From contig PXES01000188.1 of NCBI GenBank assembly GCA_003564655.1, positions 1 to 23,477 of the forward strand: a stretch of DNA of 23,477 nucleotides, given 5' to 3'. This document shows positions 1-5,681 of the stretch, in pieces (the stretch's first letter is position 1; the number at the start of each line of letters is the position of its first letter). The stretch is from Paracoccaceae bacterium (lineage in GTDB: Bacteria; Pseudomonadota; Alphaproteobacteria; Rhodobacterales; Rhodobacteraceae). The position numbers and the translations under genes were made by a program. The notes under the pieces are model-generated. The model saw only the letters and a program-made list of their open reading frames with translations. It was not told the origin of the DNA and ran no database searches.

Positions 1-354
1 GACGGGCTGCTTTCCAATGTGCAGGCGATGGGCGCGCATCTGCGCGCGCGCCTTCAGGCGGCGTTCGGGCAGCACAACCATGTCGGCGACATTCGCGGGC
101 GCGGACTGTTTCAGGCCATCGAACTGGTCGAGGATCGTGACAGCAAGGCACCGTTCGATCCAGGTCGCAAGCTGCACGCGCGGATCAAGGCCGCGGCGAT
201 GGCGCGCGGGCTGATGGTCTACCCGATGGGCGGCACGATCGACGGGGTGCGCGGCGATCATGTGTTGCTGGCGCCGCCCTTCATCGTGACCGCGGCGGAT
301 ATCGACGAGATCGTGGGGCGGCTGGCGGAGGCGGTCGACGCGGCGCTCGGCTGA
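1..354 (+). CDS. Class-III (PLP) aminotransferase, C-terminal part
   Basis: This is the 3' end of a gene that begins before the window; the frame is open from base 1 and stops with TGA at 352-354, giving 117 residues. The sequence fits the small C-terminal domain of fold-type I, class-III aminotransferases: a GRGLFQAIEL strand, a helix rich in Ala and Arg, then LMVYPMGG and VLLAPPFIVT, where the domain closes over the PLP site. These enzymes move an amino group from an omega-amino acid or amine to a keto acid in the cytoplasm. The PLP lysine and substrate-side residues lie upstream and cannot be seen, so the substrate cannot be named. A strong hairpin follows the stop after 14 bases. Confidence 0.85.
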   Translation, partial: DGLLSNVQAMGAHLRARLQAAFGQHNHVGDIRGRGLFQAIELVEDRDSKAPFDPGRKLHARIKAAAMARGLMVYPMGGTIDGVRGDHVLLAPPFIVTAADIDEIVGRLAEAVDAALG

Positions 355-368
355 GCCTGCCCAGCAGA

Positions 369-419
369 CAGCCCCCCGGGGCCTCGCCCACCCACCCACC
401 CCGAGGCTCCGGGGGGCTG
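369..419 (+). terminator. GC-rich hairpin with C-rich / G-quadruplex loop, copy 1
   Basis: An 18-bp stem (369-386 with 402-419; 17 Watson-Crick pairs plus one G.U in the + transcript) encloses a 15-nt loop, CCCACCCACCCACCC. It lies between the convergent ends of the aminotransferase (stop at 354) and infC (stop at 463), so it is placed to end or protect both transcripts. No U-run follows on either side, so it is not a standard intrinsic terminator. The loop complement is GGGTGGGTGGGTGGG, a textbook G-quadruplex sequence. A second hairpin with nearly the same loop but an unrelated stem lies at 21023-21081. Confidence 0.6.
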
Positions 420-462
420 GGTGGTGCGGGGCAGGTTTGCAGGTGTTGCTCTGGGCGCGGGG

Positions 463-1002
463 TCAGCGCGGCGCGATCATCATGATCATCTGCCGCCCTT
501 CCATCTTGGGCATGTTCTCGACCTTGCCCACCTCCTCGACATCGGCGGCGACGCGGTTCAGCAGCTCCGCACCGATATTCTGATGCGCCATTTCGCGGCC
601 GCGGAAACGCAGCGTCACCTTGACCTTGTCGCCCGCCTCGAGAAACCGCAGGACATTGCGCATCTTGACGTCGTAGTCATGCGTGTCGGTATTGGGGCGG
701 AACTTGACTTCCTTGATCTCGATGATCTTCTGCTTCTTGCGCGCCTCGGCCTCGCGCTTCTGCATCTCGTATTTGTACTTGCCGAAATCCATGATCTTGC
801 AGACCGGCGGATTGGCATTGGGCGAGATCTCGACCAGATCCAGCCCCGCCTCTTGCGCGAGGGTCAGCGCCTGGGCGGGCTTCACGACCCCGAGATTCTC
901 ACCTTCGGCCCCGATCAGGCGGATTTCCGGTGCGCGGATGCGGTCATTGACGCGGGGTCCGGTGTCGCGTGTTGGCGGGGCATTATGCGGTCTGCGGGCT
1001 AT
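463..1002 (-). CDS. infC: Translation initiation factor IF-3, AUA start
   Basis: IF-3 binds the 30S subunit, keeps the subunits apart and proofreads the start codon and initiator tRNA. Both domains are present. The N-domain has GPRVNDRIRAPEIRLIG, then LDLVEISPNANPPVCKIMDFG. A lysine-rich linker follows, and the C-domain has EVKFRPNTDTHDYDVKMRN and KVENMPKMEGRQMIMMIAPR. The first ordinary start codon in frame (GTG at 885) would remove the first 39 residues, including conserved N-domain sequence. Reading upstream gives IARRPHNAPPTRDTGPRVND with no ATG, GTG or TTG before an in-frame TGA. The start is therefore placed at ATA (1002-1000), eight bases after AAAAGGA, giving 179 residues, the usual family length. 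The gene stands alone, apart from rpmI-rplT. Confidence 0.93.
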   Translation of the reverse strand: MARRPHNAPPTRDTGPRVNDRIRAPEIRLIGAEGENLGVVKPAQALTLAQEAGLDLVEISPNANPPVCKIMDFGKYKYEMQKREAEARKKQKIIEIKEVKFRPNTDTHDYDVKMRNVLRFLEAGDKVKVTLRFRGREMAHQNIGAELLNRVAADVEEVGKVENMPKMEGRQMIMMIAPR

Positions 1003-1010
1003 GGTCGCGA

Positions 1011-1017
1011 TCCTTTT
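1011..1017 (-). promoter_or_regulatory. infC Shine-Dalgarno site that fixes the AUA start
   Basis: The minus strand reads AAAAGGA here, followed by eight bases and then ATA (1002-1000). Spacing is ideal for ATA. The in-frame ATC at 1011-1009 touches the site itself and is too close. No other purine-rich site precedes the conserved N-terminus. Confidence 0.7.
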
Positions 1018-1202
1018 GATGTATCACTCTGGCTCTGGGTTCTAAATCGGCCCGATGCGCGATTCAAGCGCGAAGATCACCGCGCCGGGCCTGATTCCCG
1101 CGATAACATGCTTGTTTGCGGGCGCTTGCGCGCGGTCCTCTTGCAACATAGGTGAAATGGGCCTAGCGCAGGTCAGCCCTGTATGAATGGAAGGATAACG
1201 CC

Positions 1203-1892
1203 ATGAACAAATCCCTTCTTGTCGTGATTGCCGCGGCAGTGCTTGCCGTCGGGATATGGCTCGGTCTGCAGTCGCGCCAGCCGGTCGAGGTGATCGACCC
1301 GGCGATGGACGCCCAGCCCGAGGTTGACCCGGAGGTCGAGGAACTGCTGGTCGAACCCGATCCGGTCGAGCCCGATGTCGGAGAGGTAGAGGCGGAAGAG
1401 CCGCTGCCGGACGAGGAGCCGACGCTTGAGGAAGAGCCGCTGCTTGATGACGATGCGGCGATCGACGATGACGCCTCGGTCGAGGAACTGATGGAAGAGG
1501 TGACGGACGAGGCGGCTGAAACGGTCGATGAGGCCGTTGACGGTGCCGTCGATGCGACCACCGAGACCGTCGATGACATGGTCGATGAGATCTTCGGCGA
1601 TGATGCCGCAGAGACCGCTGGCGAAGAGGCTGTCGAAGACGCAGTCGAGGCCGCCGAGCAGGAGCTGTCGCCCGAGGCCGCCGAGGAAACGGTCGAGGCC
1701 ATCGACGAGCAGCTTGAAGTGCAGGAGCTGGGGCTCGACGTGTCGGCCGAGTCGATCCGTGCGCGGATCGAGGCTGCCGGGCTGAGCATGTCCGACCAGG
1801 CCATCATCGAGAACCTGCTGCAGGCCGCTGGGGACGATCCGGACCTTCTGGAAGGCGTTATGGAGCGTCTGCGCGGGATGACCGGCGACTGA
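1203..1892 (+). CDS. Highly acidic, membrane-anchored protein of unknown function
   Basis: I do not recognise a family. The 229-residue product begins with one hydrophobic segment (about residues 4-22, after a single Lys), fitting an uncleaved anchor or signal peptide with the rest in the periplasm. Residues 28-75 are Pro/Glu/Asp-rich. Residues 75-170 are low-complexity Asp/Glu/Ala/Val with helical periodicity and almost no basic residues. The last 50 residues are more normal and contain Arg, so they may fold as a small helical domain. A good ribosome site (GGAAGGA) lies nine bases before the ATG, and a strong intrinsic terminator follows, so it is a single-gene unit. The minus-strand frame across it is a Ser-rich artefact. 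Possible roles are a spacer, a cation-binding surface or a scaffold; none can be shown. Confidence 0.8.
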   Translation: MNKSLLVVIAAAVLAVGIWLGLQSRQPVEVIDPAMDAQPEVDPEVEELLVEPDPVEPDVGEVEAEEPLPDEEPTLEEEPLLDDDAAIDDDASVEELMEEVTDEAAETVDEAVDGAVDATTETVDDMVDEIFGDDAAETAGEEAVEDAVEAAEQELSPEAAEETVEAIDEQLEVQELGLDVSAESIRARIEAAGLSMSDQAIIENLLQAAGDDPDLLEGVMERLRGMTGD

Positions 1893-1920
1893 GCCGTCAC
1901 CCTATCGGCGATCATGCAAG

Positions 1921-1951
1921 CGCCCGGATGCAGCCCGCATCCGGGCGTTTT
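1921..1951 (+). terminator. Intrinsic terminator after the acidic-protein gene
   Basis: A perfect 11-bp stem (CGCCCGGATGC at 1921-1931 with GCATCCGGGCG at 1937-1947) has a 5-nt loop and is followed by TTTT. It begins 28 bases after the stop at 1892. It separates this gene from the convergent ASKHA gene ending at 1960; on the minus strand there is no U-run. Confidence 0.9.
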
Positions 1952-1959
1952 GCGTGGAG

Positions 1960-3999
1960 TCAGCCGCGGCGGCGGCGGCGGCGCCCACCATCGCCCGCGC
2001 TGCCGCCAGTGTTGAAGCTGACATCGGGCAGGGGGACCACGCGTTCCAGCTCGGGGAAGGGATCGACCGCGTGGGGCAGGGCGTTGGCGTTGACGAAATG
2101 CTCCTGAAAGCGCGGCTCGATGGCGGTCTCGACCTTGTGGATGCGGCCCACGGTGGCCTCGATCCCGGCCCGCGCGGCGCGCGAGCACAGCGCGATGCGC
2201 GCGCCGGTCCCGGCGGCGTTGCCCGCACTCGTCACCTTGTCGAGCGGCGCGTCGGGAATCATCCCCAGCACCATCGCGTGTTTGGGGCTGATATGCGCGC
2301 CGAAGGCCCCCGCCAGCACCACCCGGTCCACCCGGTCGGTGCCGATCTCGTCCATCAGCAGGCGCGCGCCCGCATAAAGCGCCGATTTCGCCAGTTGGAT
2401 CGCGCGGATATCGCCTTGCGTGACGGTAATGCGCGGCCCACCCGCTGCGGTGCCGTCATGGATAAGATAGGCATGGGTCCGCCCCTCGGGCTGGCAGCGC
2501 CAGCTTCCCGTCGCGTCTGCCGAGCCGATCAGCCCCGACGCATCGACCAGCCCCGCCATCCGCATCTCGGCCACCGCCTCGATGATGCCCGACCCGCAGA
2601 TGCCGGTGATTCCCGTGGCGGCGATGGCCGCGTCGAACCCCGGATCGTCCGACCACAACTCGCAGCCGATGACGCGAAAGCGCGGCTCGCGCGTCACGGG
2701 GGCGATCTCAACCCGCTCTATGGCGCCGGGCGCGGCGCGTTGGCCGGACGAGATCTGCGCGCCCTCGAAGGCCGGGCCAGTGGGCGAGGAACAGGCCAGA
2801 ACGCGCCTCCGGTCACCCAGCAGGATCTCGGCATTGGTGCCAACATCAATCACCAGCACCAGATCCTCGGACGTCTCGGGCGCTTCCGACAGCGCCACGG
2901 CAGCGGCATCGGCGCCGACATGCCCGGCGATGCAGGGCAGCAGATAGGCGCGTGCGGCGGGATTCACGGCGGCGAGGTCCAACTCGCGCGCCTCGAGCGT
3001 CAGCGCGCCCGAGGTCGCCAGTGCAAAGGGCGCCTGACCCAGCTCCACCGGATCGACCCCCAGCAGCAGATGGTGCATCCCCGGGTTGCAGACGATCACC
3101 GCCTCGAAGATTTCGCGTGCGCTGACCTGCGCCTCTTCCGATAGCGCGGCGATCAGGCCATCGAGCCCCTCGCGCACGGCGCGGGTCATCTCGACATCGC
3201 CGCCGGGGTTCATCATCGCGTAGCTGACGCGGCTCATCAGATCCTCGCCAAAGCGGATCTGCGGGTTCATCACGCCCGAGGACATGACCACCTCGCCCGT
3301 GCGCAGATCGCACAGATGCGCCGCGATGGTGGTCGAGCCGAGGTCGATGGCAAGGCCATAGAGCCCGCCCTCGTAAAACCCCGGCCAGATATCGAGAATC
3401 CGCTGCGGGCCGGGGCCGTGGTCGGCATGAACCGCGACGGTGACCTGCCAGCCGCCCGCGCGCAGCGCCGGTTGCAGCTTGCGCAGCACCTCCAGCCCGG
3501 CGCTGATCTCGGGGATGTCCCATTGCGTCCGCAGCGCCGTGGCAAGGCGTTCCAGATCGCCCGAAGGTTCGTGCATGTCGGGCTCTGCCACCTCGACCAG
3601 ATAAAGCCGTGTCGCCGGGTCCATCTTGACCGTGCGGGCGCTGGCGGCCTTGCGCACCACCTGCCGGTGGACCTGGCTTTCGGCCGGCACGTCGATGACC
3701 ACATCGCCCATCACCTGCGCCTGACAGCCCAGCCGCCGCCCCGGCTTCAGCCCGCGCTTGTCGTGGTAGCGCTGCTCGACCGCGTTCCAGGCCGACAGCG
3801 CGCCCTCGGCAACGGTGACGCCATGCTTGGAGAATGCGCCCTGACCGGGCGTGATCTGGCATTTCGAGCAGATGCCCCGCCCGCCGCAAACGGAATCGAG
3901 GTCCACCCCCAACTGCCGCGCCGCGGTCAGGACCGGGGTCCCGAGCGGAAAGCGCCCCCGCTTGCCCGAGGGCGTGAAGATGACCAGCGCGTCCTGCAT
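1960..3999 (-). CDS. 2Fe-2S / ASKHA-domain protein, RACo-like (DUF4445)
   Basis: The 679-residue protein resembles RACo, the ATP-dependent reductive activator that returns inactive Co(II) corrinoid proteins of methyl transfer to Co(I). An N-terminal plant-type [2Fe-2S] ferredoxin domain has cysteines at about 38, 44, 47 and 92 (CGGRGICSKC, then RRLGCQA). A linker leads to an actin-like ATPase domain with LAIDLGSTTIAAHL from about 217, VLVIDVGTNAEILLG, GSGIIEAVAEM and LAGAFGAHI. The tail ends in six arginines, which I recall in related proteins. Start: a TTG at 4014 is in frame, but its codons form the ribosome site (AGGAGG) for the ATG at 3999, so ATG is used. No corrinoid protein or methyltransferase gene is in the window, so its partner is unknown. 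It lies 84 bp after the usp cluster on the same strand, with a terminator between. Confidence 0.85.
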   Translation of the reverse strand: MQDALVIFTPSGKRGRFPLGTPVLTAARQLGVDLDSVCGGRGICSKCQITPGQGAFSKHGVTVAEGALSAWNAVEQRYHDKRGLKPGRRLGCQAQVMGDVVIDVPAESQVHRQVVRKAASARTVKMDPATRLYLVEVAEPDMHEPSGDLERLATALRTQWDIPEISAGLEVLRKLQPALRAGGWQVTVAVHADHGPGPQRILDIWPGFYEGGLYGLAIDLGSTTIAAHLCDLRTGEVVMSSGVMNPQIRFGEDLMSRVSYAMMNPGGDVEMTRAVREGLDGLIAALSEEAQVSAREIFEAVIVCNPGMHHLLLGVDPVELGQAPFALATSGALTLEARELDLAAVNPAARAYLLPCIAGHVGADAAAVALSEAPETSEDLVLVIDVGTNAEILLGDRRRVLACSSPTGPAFEGAQISSGQRAAPGAIERVEIAPVTREPRFRVIGCELWSDDPGFDAAIAATGITGICGSGIIEAVAEMRMAGLVDASGLIGSADATGSWRCQPEGRTHAYLIHDGTAAGGPRITVTQGDIRAIQLAKSALYAGARLLMDEIGTDRVDRVVLAGAFGAHISPKHAMVLGMIPDAPLDKVTSAGNAAGTGARIALCSRAARAGIEATVGRIHKVETAIEPRFQEHFVNANALPHAVDPFPELERVVPLPDVSFNTGGSAGDGGRRRRRRG

Positions 4000-4045
4000 G
4001 TCTGCCTCCTGCAACCCCGTGTCAGATAACCGGTTGCGCGGCAGA

Positions 4046-4070
4046 GAAAAGCCCGGAAACGACGCCGGGC
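4046..4070 (-). terminator. Intrinsic terminator after the usp cluster
   Basis: On the minus strand GCCCGG and CCGGGC (4070-4065 with 4056-4051) form a 6-bp stem with an 8-nt loop, followed by TTTTC. It begins 14 bases after the stop of the last usp gene (4084) and before the ribosome site of the RACo-like gene. That gene should therefore receive at most read-through from the usp promoter. Confidence 0.7.
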
Positions 4071-4083
4071 GGGCAAAACCGCC

Positions 4084-4500
4084 TCAGCGGTCGATGAGCA
4101 CCGAGACCTGTGCGTGACGTACGACACGCGCGGCGGTCGAACCGATGAAGTAATCGCTCATCCCCGGCTTGTGGCTGGCGATCATGATCAGATCGGCATG
4201 GCATTCCTTGGCGCAGGCGAGGATGTTCTCGGACGGACGCCCGCCGCGAATGTCGATATCGACAGTCTTCGCCCGTGCCGTCGCGGCCAGCGAATCAAGC
4301 TGCTCGCGGATCGCCTTGCGGTGTTCCATGAGTTGCTCGCGGGTGATCGCGGCGGCCAGATAGGCCGGGACCTCGTCCAGCACATGCACCAGCGTGATGA
4401 TGCCGTCGGGGTCGACCAGTCGATTGGCCTGTTTGATCAGGCCGCGGCTGGTTGCGCCCTCGTTGAACAATGCCACGGCAACGACGATGGATTTGTACAT
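4084..4500 (-). CDS. Universal stress protein, UspF/G-like (third of tandem trio)
   Basis: A single 138-residue Usp domain: the first strand YKSIVVAVAL, VHVLDEVPAYLAA in the middle, then LIMIASHKPGMSDYFIGSTAARVVRHAQVSVLI. The ending resembles E. coli UspF/UspG (ASHRP...GSNAA..VRHA.CSVLV). The G-x2-G of classic ATP-binding Usp proteins is replaced by A-S-H-K, while the later G-S/T is kept. Nucleotide binding is thus likely but of the UspF/G kind. The start ATG at 4500 is preceded by GGGAGAGG. It is the promoter-distal of three paralogues and is followed by a terminator. Usp proteins are cytoplasmic and support survival in stress or low oxygen; the exact client is unknown. Confidence 0.93.
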   Translation of the reverse strand: MYKSIVVAVALFNEGATSRGLIKQANRLVDPDGIITLVHVLDEVPAYLAAAITREQLMEHRKAIREQLDSLAATARAKTVDIDIRGGRPSENILACAKECHADLIMIASHKPGMSDYFIGSTAARVVRHAQVSVLIDR

Positions 4501-4525
4501 CCGACCTCTCCCTGTTTCGCAACCG

Positions 4526-4549
4526 GCCCCTCAAACCGGTTTGAGGGGC
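4526..4549. repeat. Perfect 24-bp palindrome between two usp genes
   Basis: The half-site GCCCCTCAAACC is followed directly by its exact reverse complement. It lies in the 99-bp gap between two usp genes, 26 bases before the downstream start codon and 50 bases after the upstream stop. As RNA it forms a 10-bp stem with a CCGG loop but has no U-run. A two-fold operator, an mRNA-stabilising hairpin or a weak terminator are all possible. Confidence 0.75.
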
Positions 4550-4599
4550 AGGATTGCACAAGCGAGCGGCCATGGCAATCCGGCCCGCGAAGGTGTGGA

Positions 4600-5010
4600 T
4601 CAGCGCGAGACCAGCACCGAAACCTGCGCGTGACGCACGATCCGTGCAGCGGTCGAGCCGATGAAGTAGTCGCTCAAGCCCGGCTTGTGGCTGGCGATCA
4701 TGATCATGTCGGCGCCGACCTCTTGTGCGGTGCCCAGAATCCCGGCCGAGGGCTGGCCCTCGCGCACGATGACCGAGACATCGTCCGTCCCTTCGACCAG
4801 CGCGGCAAGCTGGTCCTCGACCTCGCGGCGCCGGGCGGTCAGGTGCTCGCGCGGGATCGAGGCGGCGACGTAGCCCGGCACTTCCTCGATGACGTGGACA
4901 AGGGTGATCTTGCCCCCCGGCGACAGCAGCTTGCGCGCCCGTTCCATCGCGGCACGGGTCGTCGCGCCCTCGTTGAACAGCGCCGCAGCGATCAGGATTG
5001 AGTTATACAT
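4600..5010 (-). CDS. Universal stress protein, UspF/G-like (second of tandem trio)
   Basis: A 136-residue Usp domain and close paralogue of its two neighbours: YNSILIAAALFNEGATTRAA, then VHVIEEVPGYVAASIPREHL, then MIMIASHKPGLSDYFIGSTA with ARIVRHAQVSVLV at the end. It is most like the 4084-4500 gene; both share the FNEGAT start and the same last strand, suggesting a recent duplication. The frame opens further upstream, but ATG at 5010 is chosen because AGGGGGAA lies seven bases before it and the protein then begins where the family does. It lies 40 bp after the first usp gene and is probably transcribed with it. Confidence 0.93.
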   Translation of the reverse strand: MYNSILIAAALFNEGATTRAAMERARKLLSPGGKITLVHVIEEVPGYVAASIPREHLTARRREVEDQLAALVEGTDDVSVIVREGQPSAGILGTAQEVGADMIMIASHKPGLSDYFIGSTAARIVRHAQVSVLVSR

Positions 5011-5023
5011 GAGTCGTTCCCCC

Positions 5024-5037
5024 TTCAGAATTCTGAA
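5024..5037. repeat. 14-bp palindrome in the leader of the second usp gene
   Basis: TTCAGAATTCTGAA is its own reverse complement and sits directly upstream of the ribosome site of the gene starting at 5010. It is AT-rich in GC-rich surroundings. It could be an operator or a short RNA hairpin near the ribosome site; nothing in the sequence decides between them. Confidence 0.55.
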
Positions 5038-5050
5038 TTCATTGCGTTTT

Positions 5051-5464
5051 TCAGCGGTCCACCAGCACCGAGCACCGGGCATGGCGTATCACGCGGGCTG
5101 CGGTCGAGCCAATGAAATAATCGCCGAAGCCCGGCTTGTGGCTGGCGATCATGATCAACTCGGCGCCGCTGTCCTCGGCTGCGGCGATGATCTGCGCGGC
5201 CGCCCCGCCGCGCCGCACCTCGGGCACGATGCGCAGCCCGCTGGCCGGGTCGAACATGCTGCGCAACTCGACCATCGCTTCGGCGCGGCGGCGCTCGGCC
5301 AGATCGCCGGGCAGTTCGGCAGCGATGTAGCCGGGCACCTCTTCCAGCACATGCACCAGGCGAAGCTCGCCGCCCGCATCCAGCAGTTTGCTGGCGCGCG
5401 CCAGCAGGGCGCTGCCCTGCGCGAAGTTCTCGAGGTCGATGGCGACAATGATGCGTGCATACAT
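5051..5464 (-). CDS. Universal stress protein, UspF/G-like (first of tandem trio)
   Basis: A 137-residue Usp domain: YARIIVAIDLENFAQGSALL, then VHVLEEVPGYIAAELPGDLA, then IMIASHKPGFGDYFIGSTAA and RVIRHARCSVLVDR. It is the most divergent of the three in its first half (DLENFAQG instead of LFNEGAT). ATG at 5464 is chosen over the longer open frame because AGAGGA precedes it at normal spacing and the upstream codons run through an FNR-type box. It is the promoter-proximal gene of the trio. A perfect FNR/FnrL consensus centred 69.5 bp upstream suggests activation when oxygen falls, as reported for usp genes in related bacteria. Confidence 0.93.
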   Translation of the reverse strand: MYARIIVAIDLENFAQGSALLARASKLLDAGGELRLVHVLEEVPGYIAAELPGDLAERRRAEAMVELRSMFDPASGLRIVPEVRRGGAAAQIIAAAEDSGAELIMIASHKPGFGDYFIGSTAARVIRHARCSVLVDR

Positions 5465-5526
5465 GAAGCGGTCCTCTCGGGCGGCGATTGTGGCGGGCAC
5501 CGTGTCAGACCTGACAGATGCGGACC

Positions 5527-5540
5527 TTGATTTCAATCAA
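5527..5540 (-). promoter_or_regulatory. Perfect FNR/FnrL-type box upstream of the usp cluster
   Basis: The sequence is TTGAT-TTCA-ATCAA, an exact match to the FNR/FnrL consensus TTGAT-N4-ATCAA. Its centre is 69.5 bp before the first usp start codon. If it acts at -41.5, transcription would start near 5492, leaving a leader of about 28 nt. The -10 region is weak by E. coli standards. The divergent glmU starts 142 bp away on the other side, so an effect there is possible but less likely. Confidence 0.8.
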
Positions 5541-5566
5541 CACGGCGGTTTCAGTCAATGCGGCGG
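5531..5566 (+). repeat. Tandem 18-bp duplication overlapping the FNR-type box
   Basis: Bases 5531-5548 (TTTCAATCAACACGGCGG) and 5549-5566 (TTTCAGTCAATGCGGCGG) are adjacent direct copies matching at 15 of 18 positions. The first copy contains the ATCAA half of the FNR-type box; the second has GTCAA at the same place. Confidence 0.7.
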
Positions 5567-5681
5567 GCGAGCCGGCTGTATTTCGAGCTGACATACGATG
5601 TGACTCGCGCTGCTCTTGCAGATATTGCGAGATCTGCGCATCAAGCGACAAAACAGCGTAACAGGTCGGAGCAGGCAGGAC

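Noticed and set aside
421..1155. A 244-codon plus-strand frame over infC
   Set aside because: It is antisense to conserved IF-3 sequence, and its product is a His/Leu/Arg-rich shadow.
1963..1980. Six arginine codons at the 3' end of the RACo-like gene, first suspected to be a repeat expansion or frameshift tail
   Set aside because: The frame is continuous from the ASKHA domain, and I recall basic Arg-rich tails in related proteins, so it is probably genuine.
1163..2188. A Ser/Thr-rich minus-strand frame over the acidic-protein gene
   Set aside because: The serines are the complement of Asp/Glu/Val codons. The plus frame has the ribosome site, membrane segment and terminator.
1954..3144. A long plus-strand frame over the RACo-like gene
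   Set aside because: It is antisense to clear ferredoxin/ASKHA motifs and has no domain of its own.
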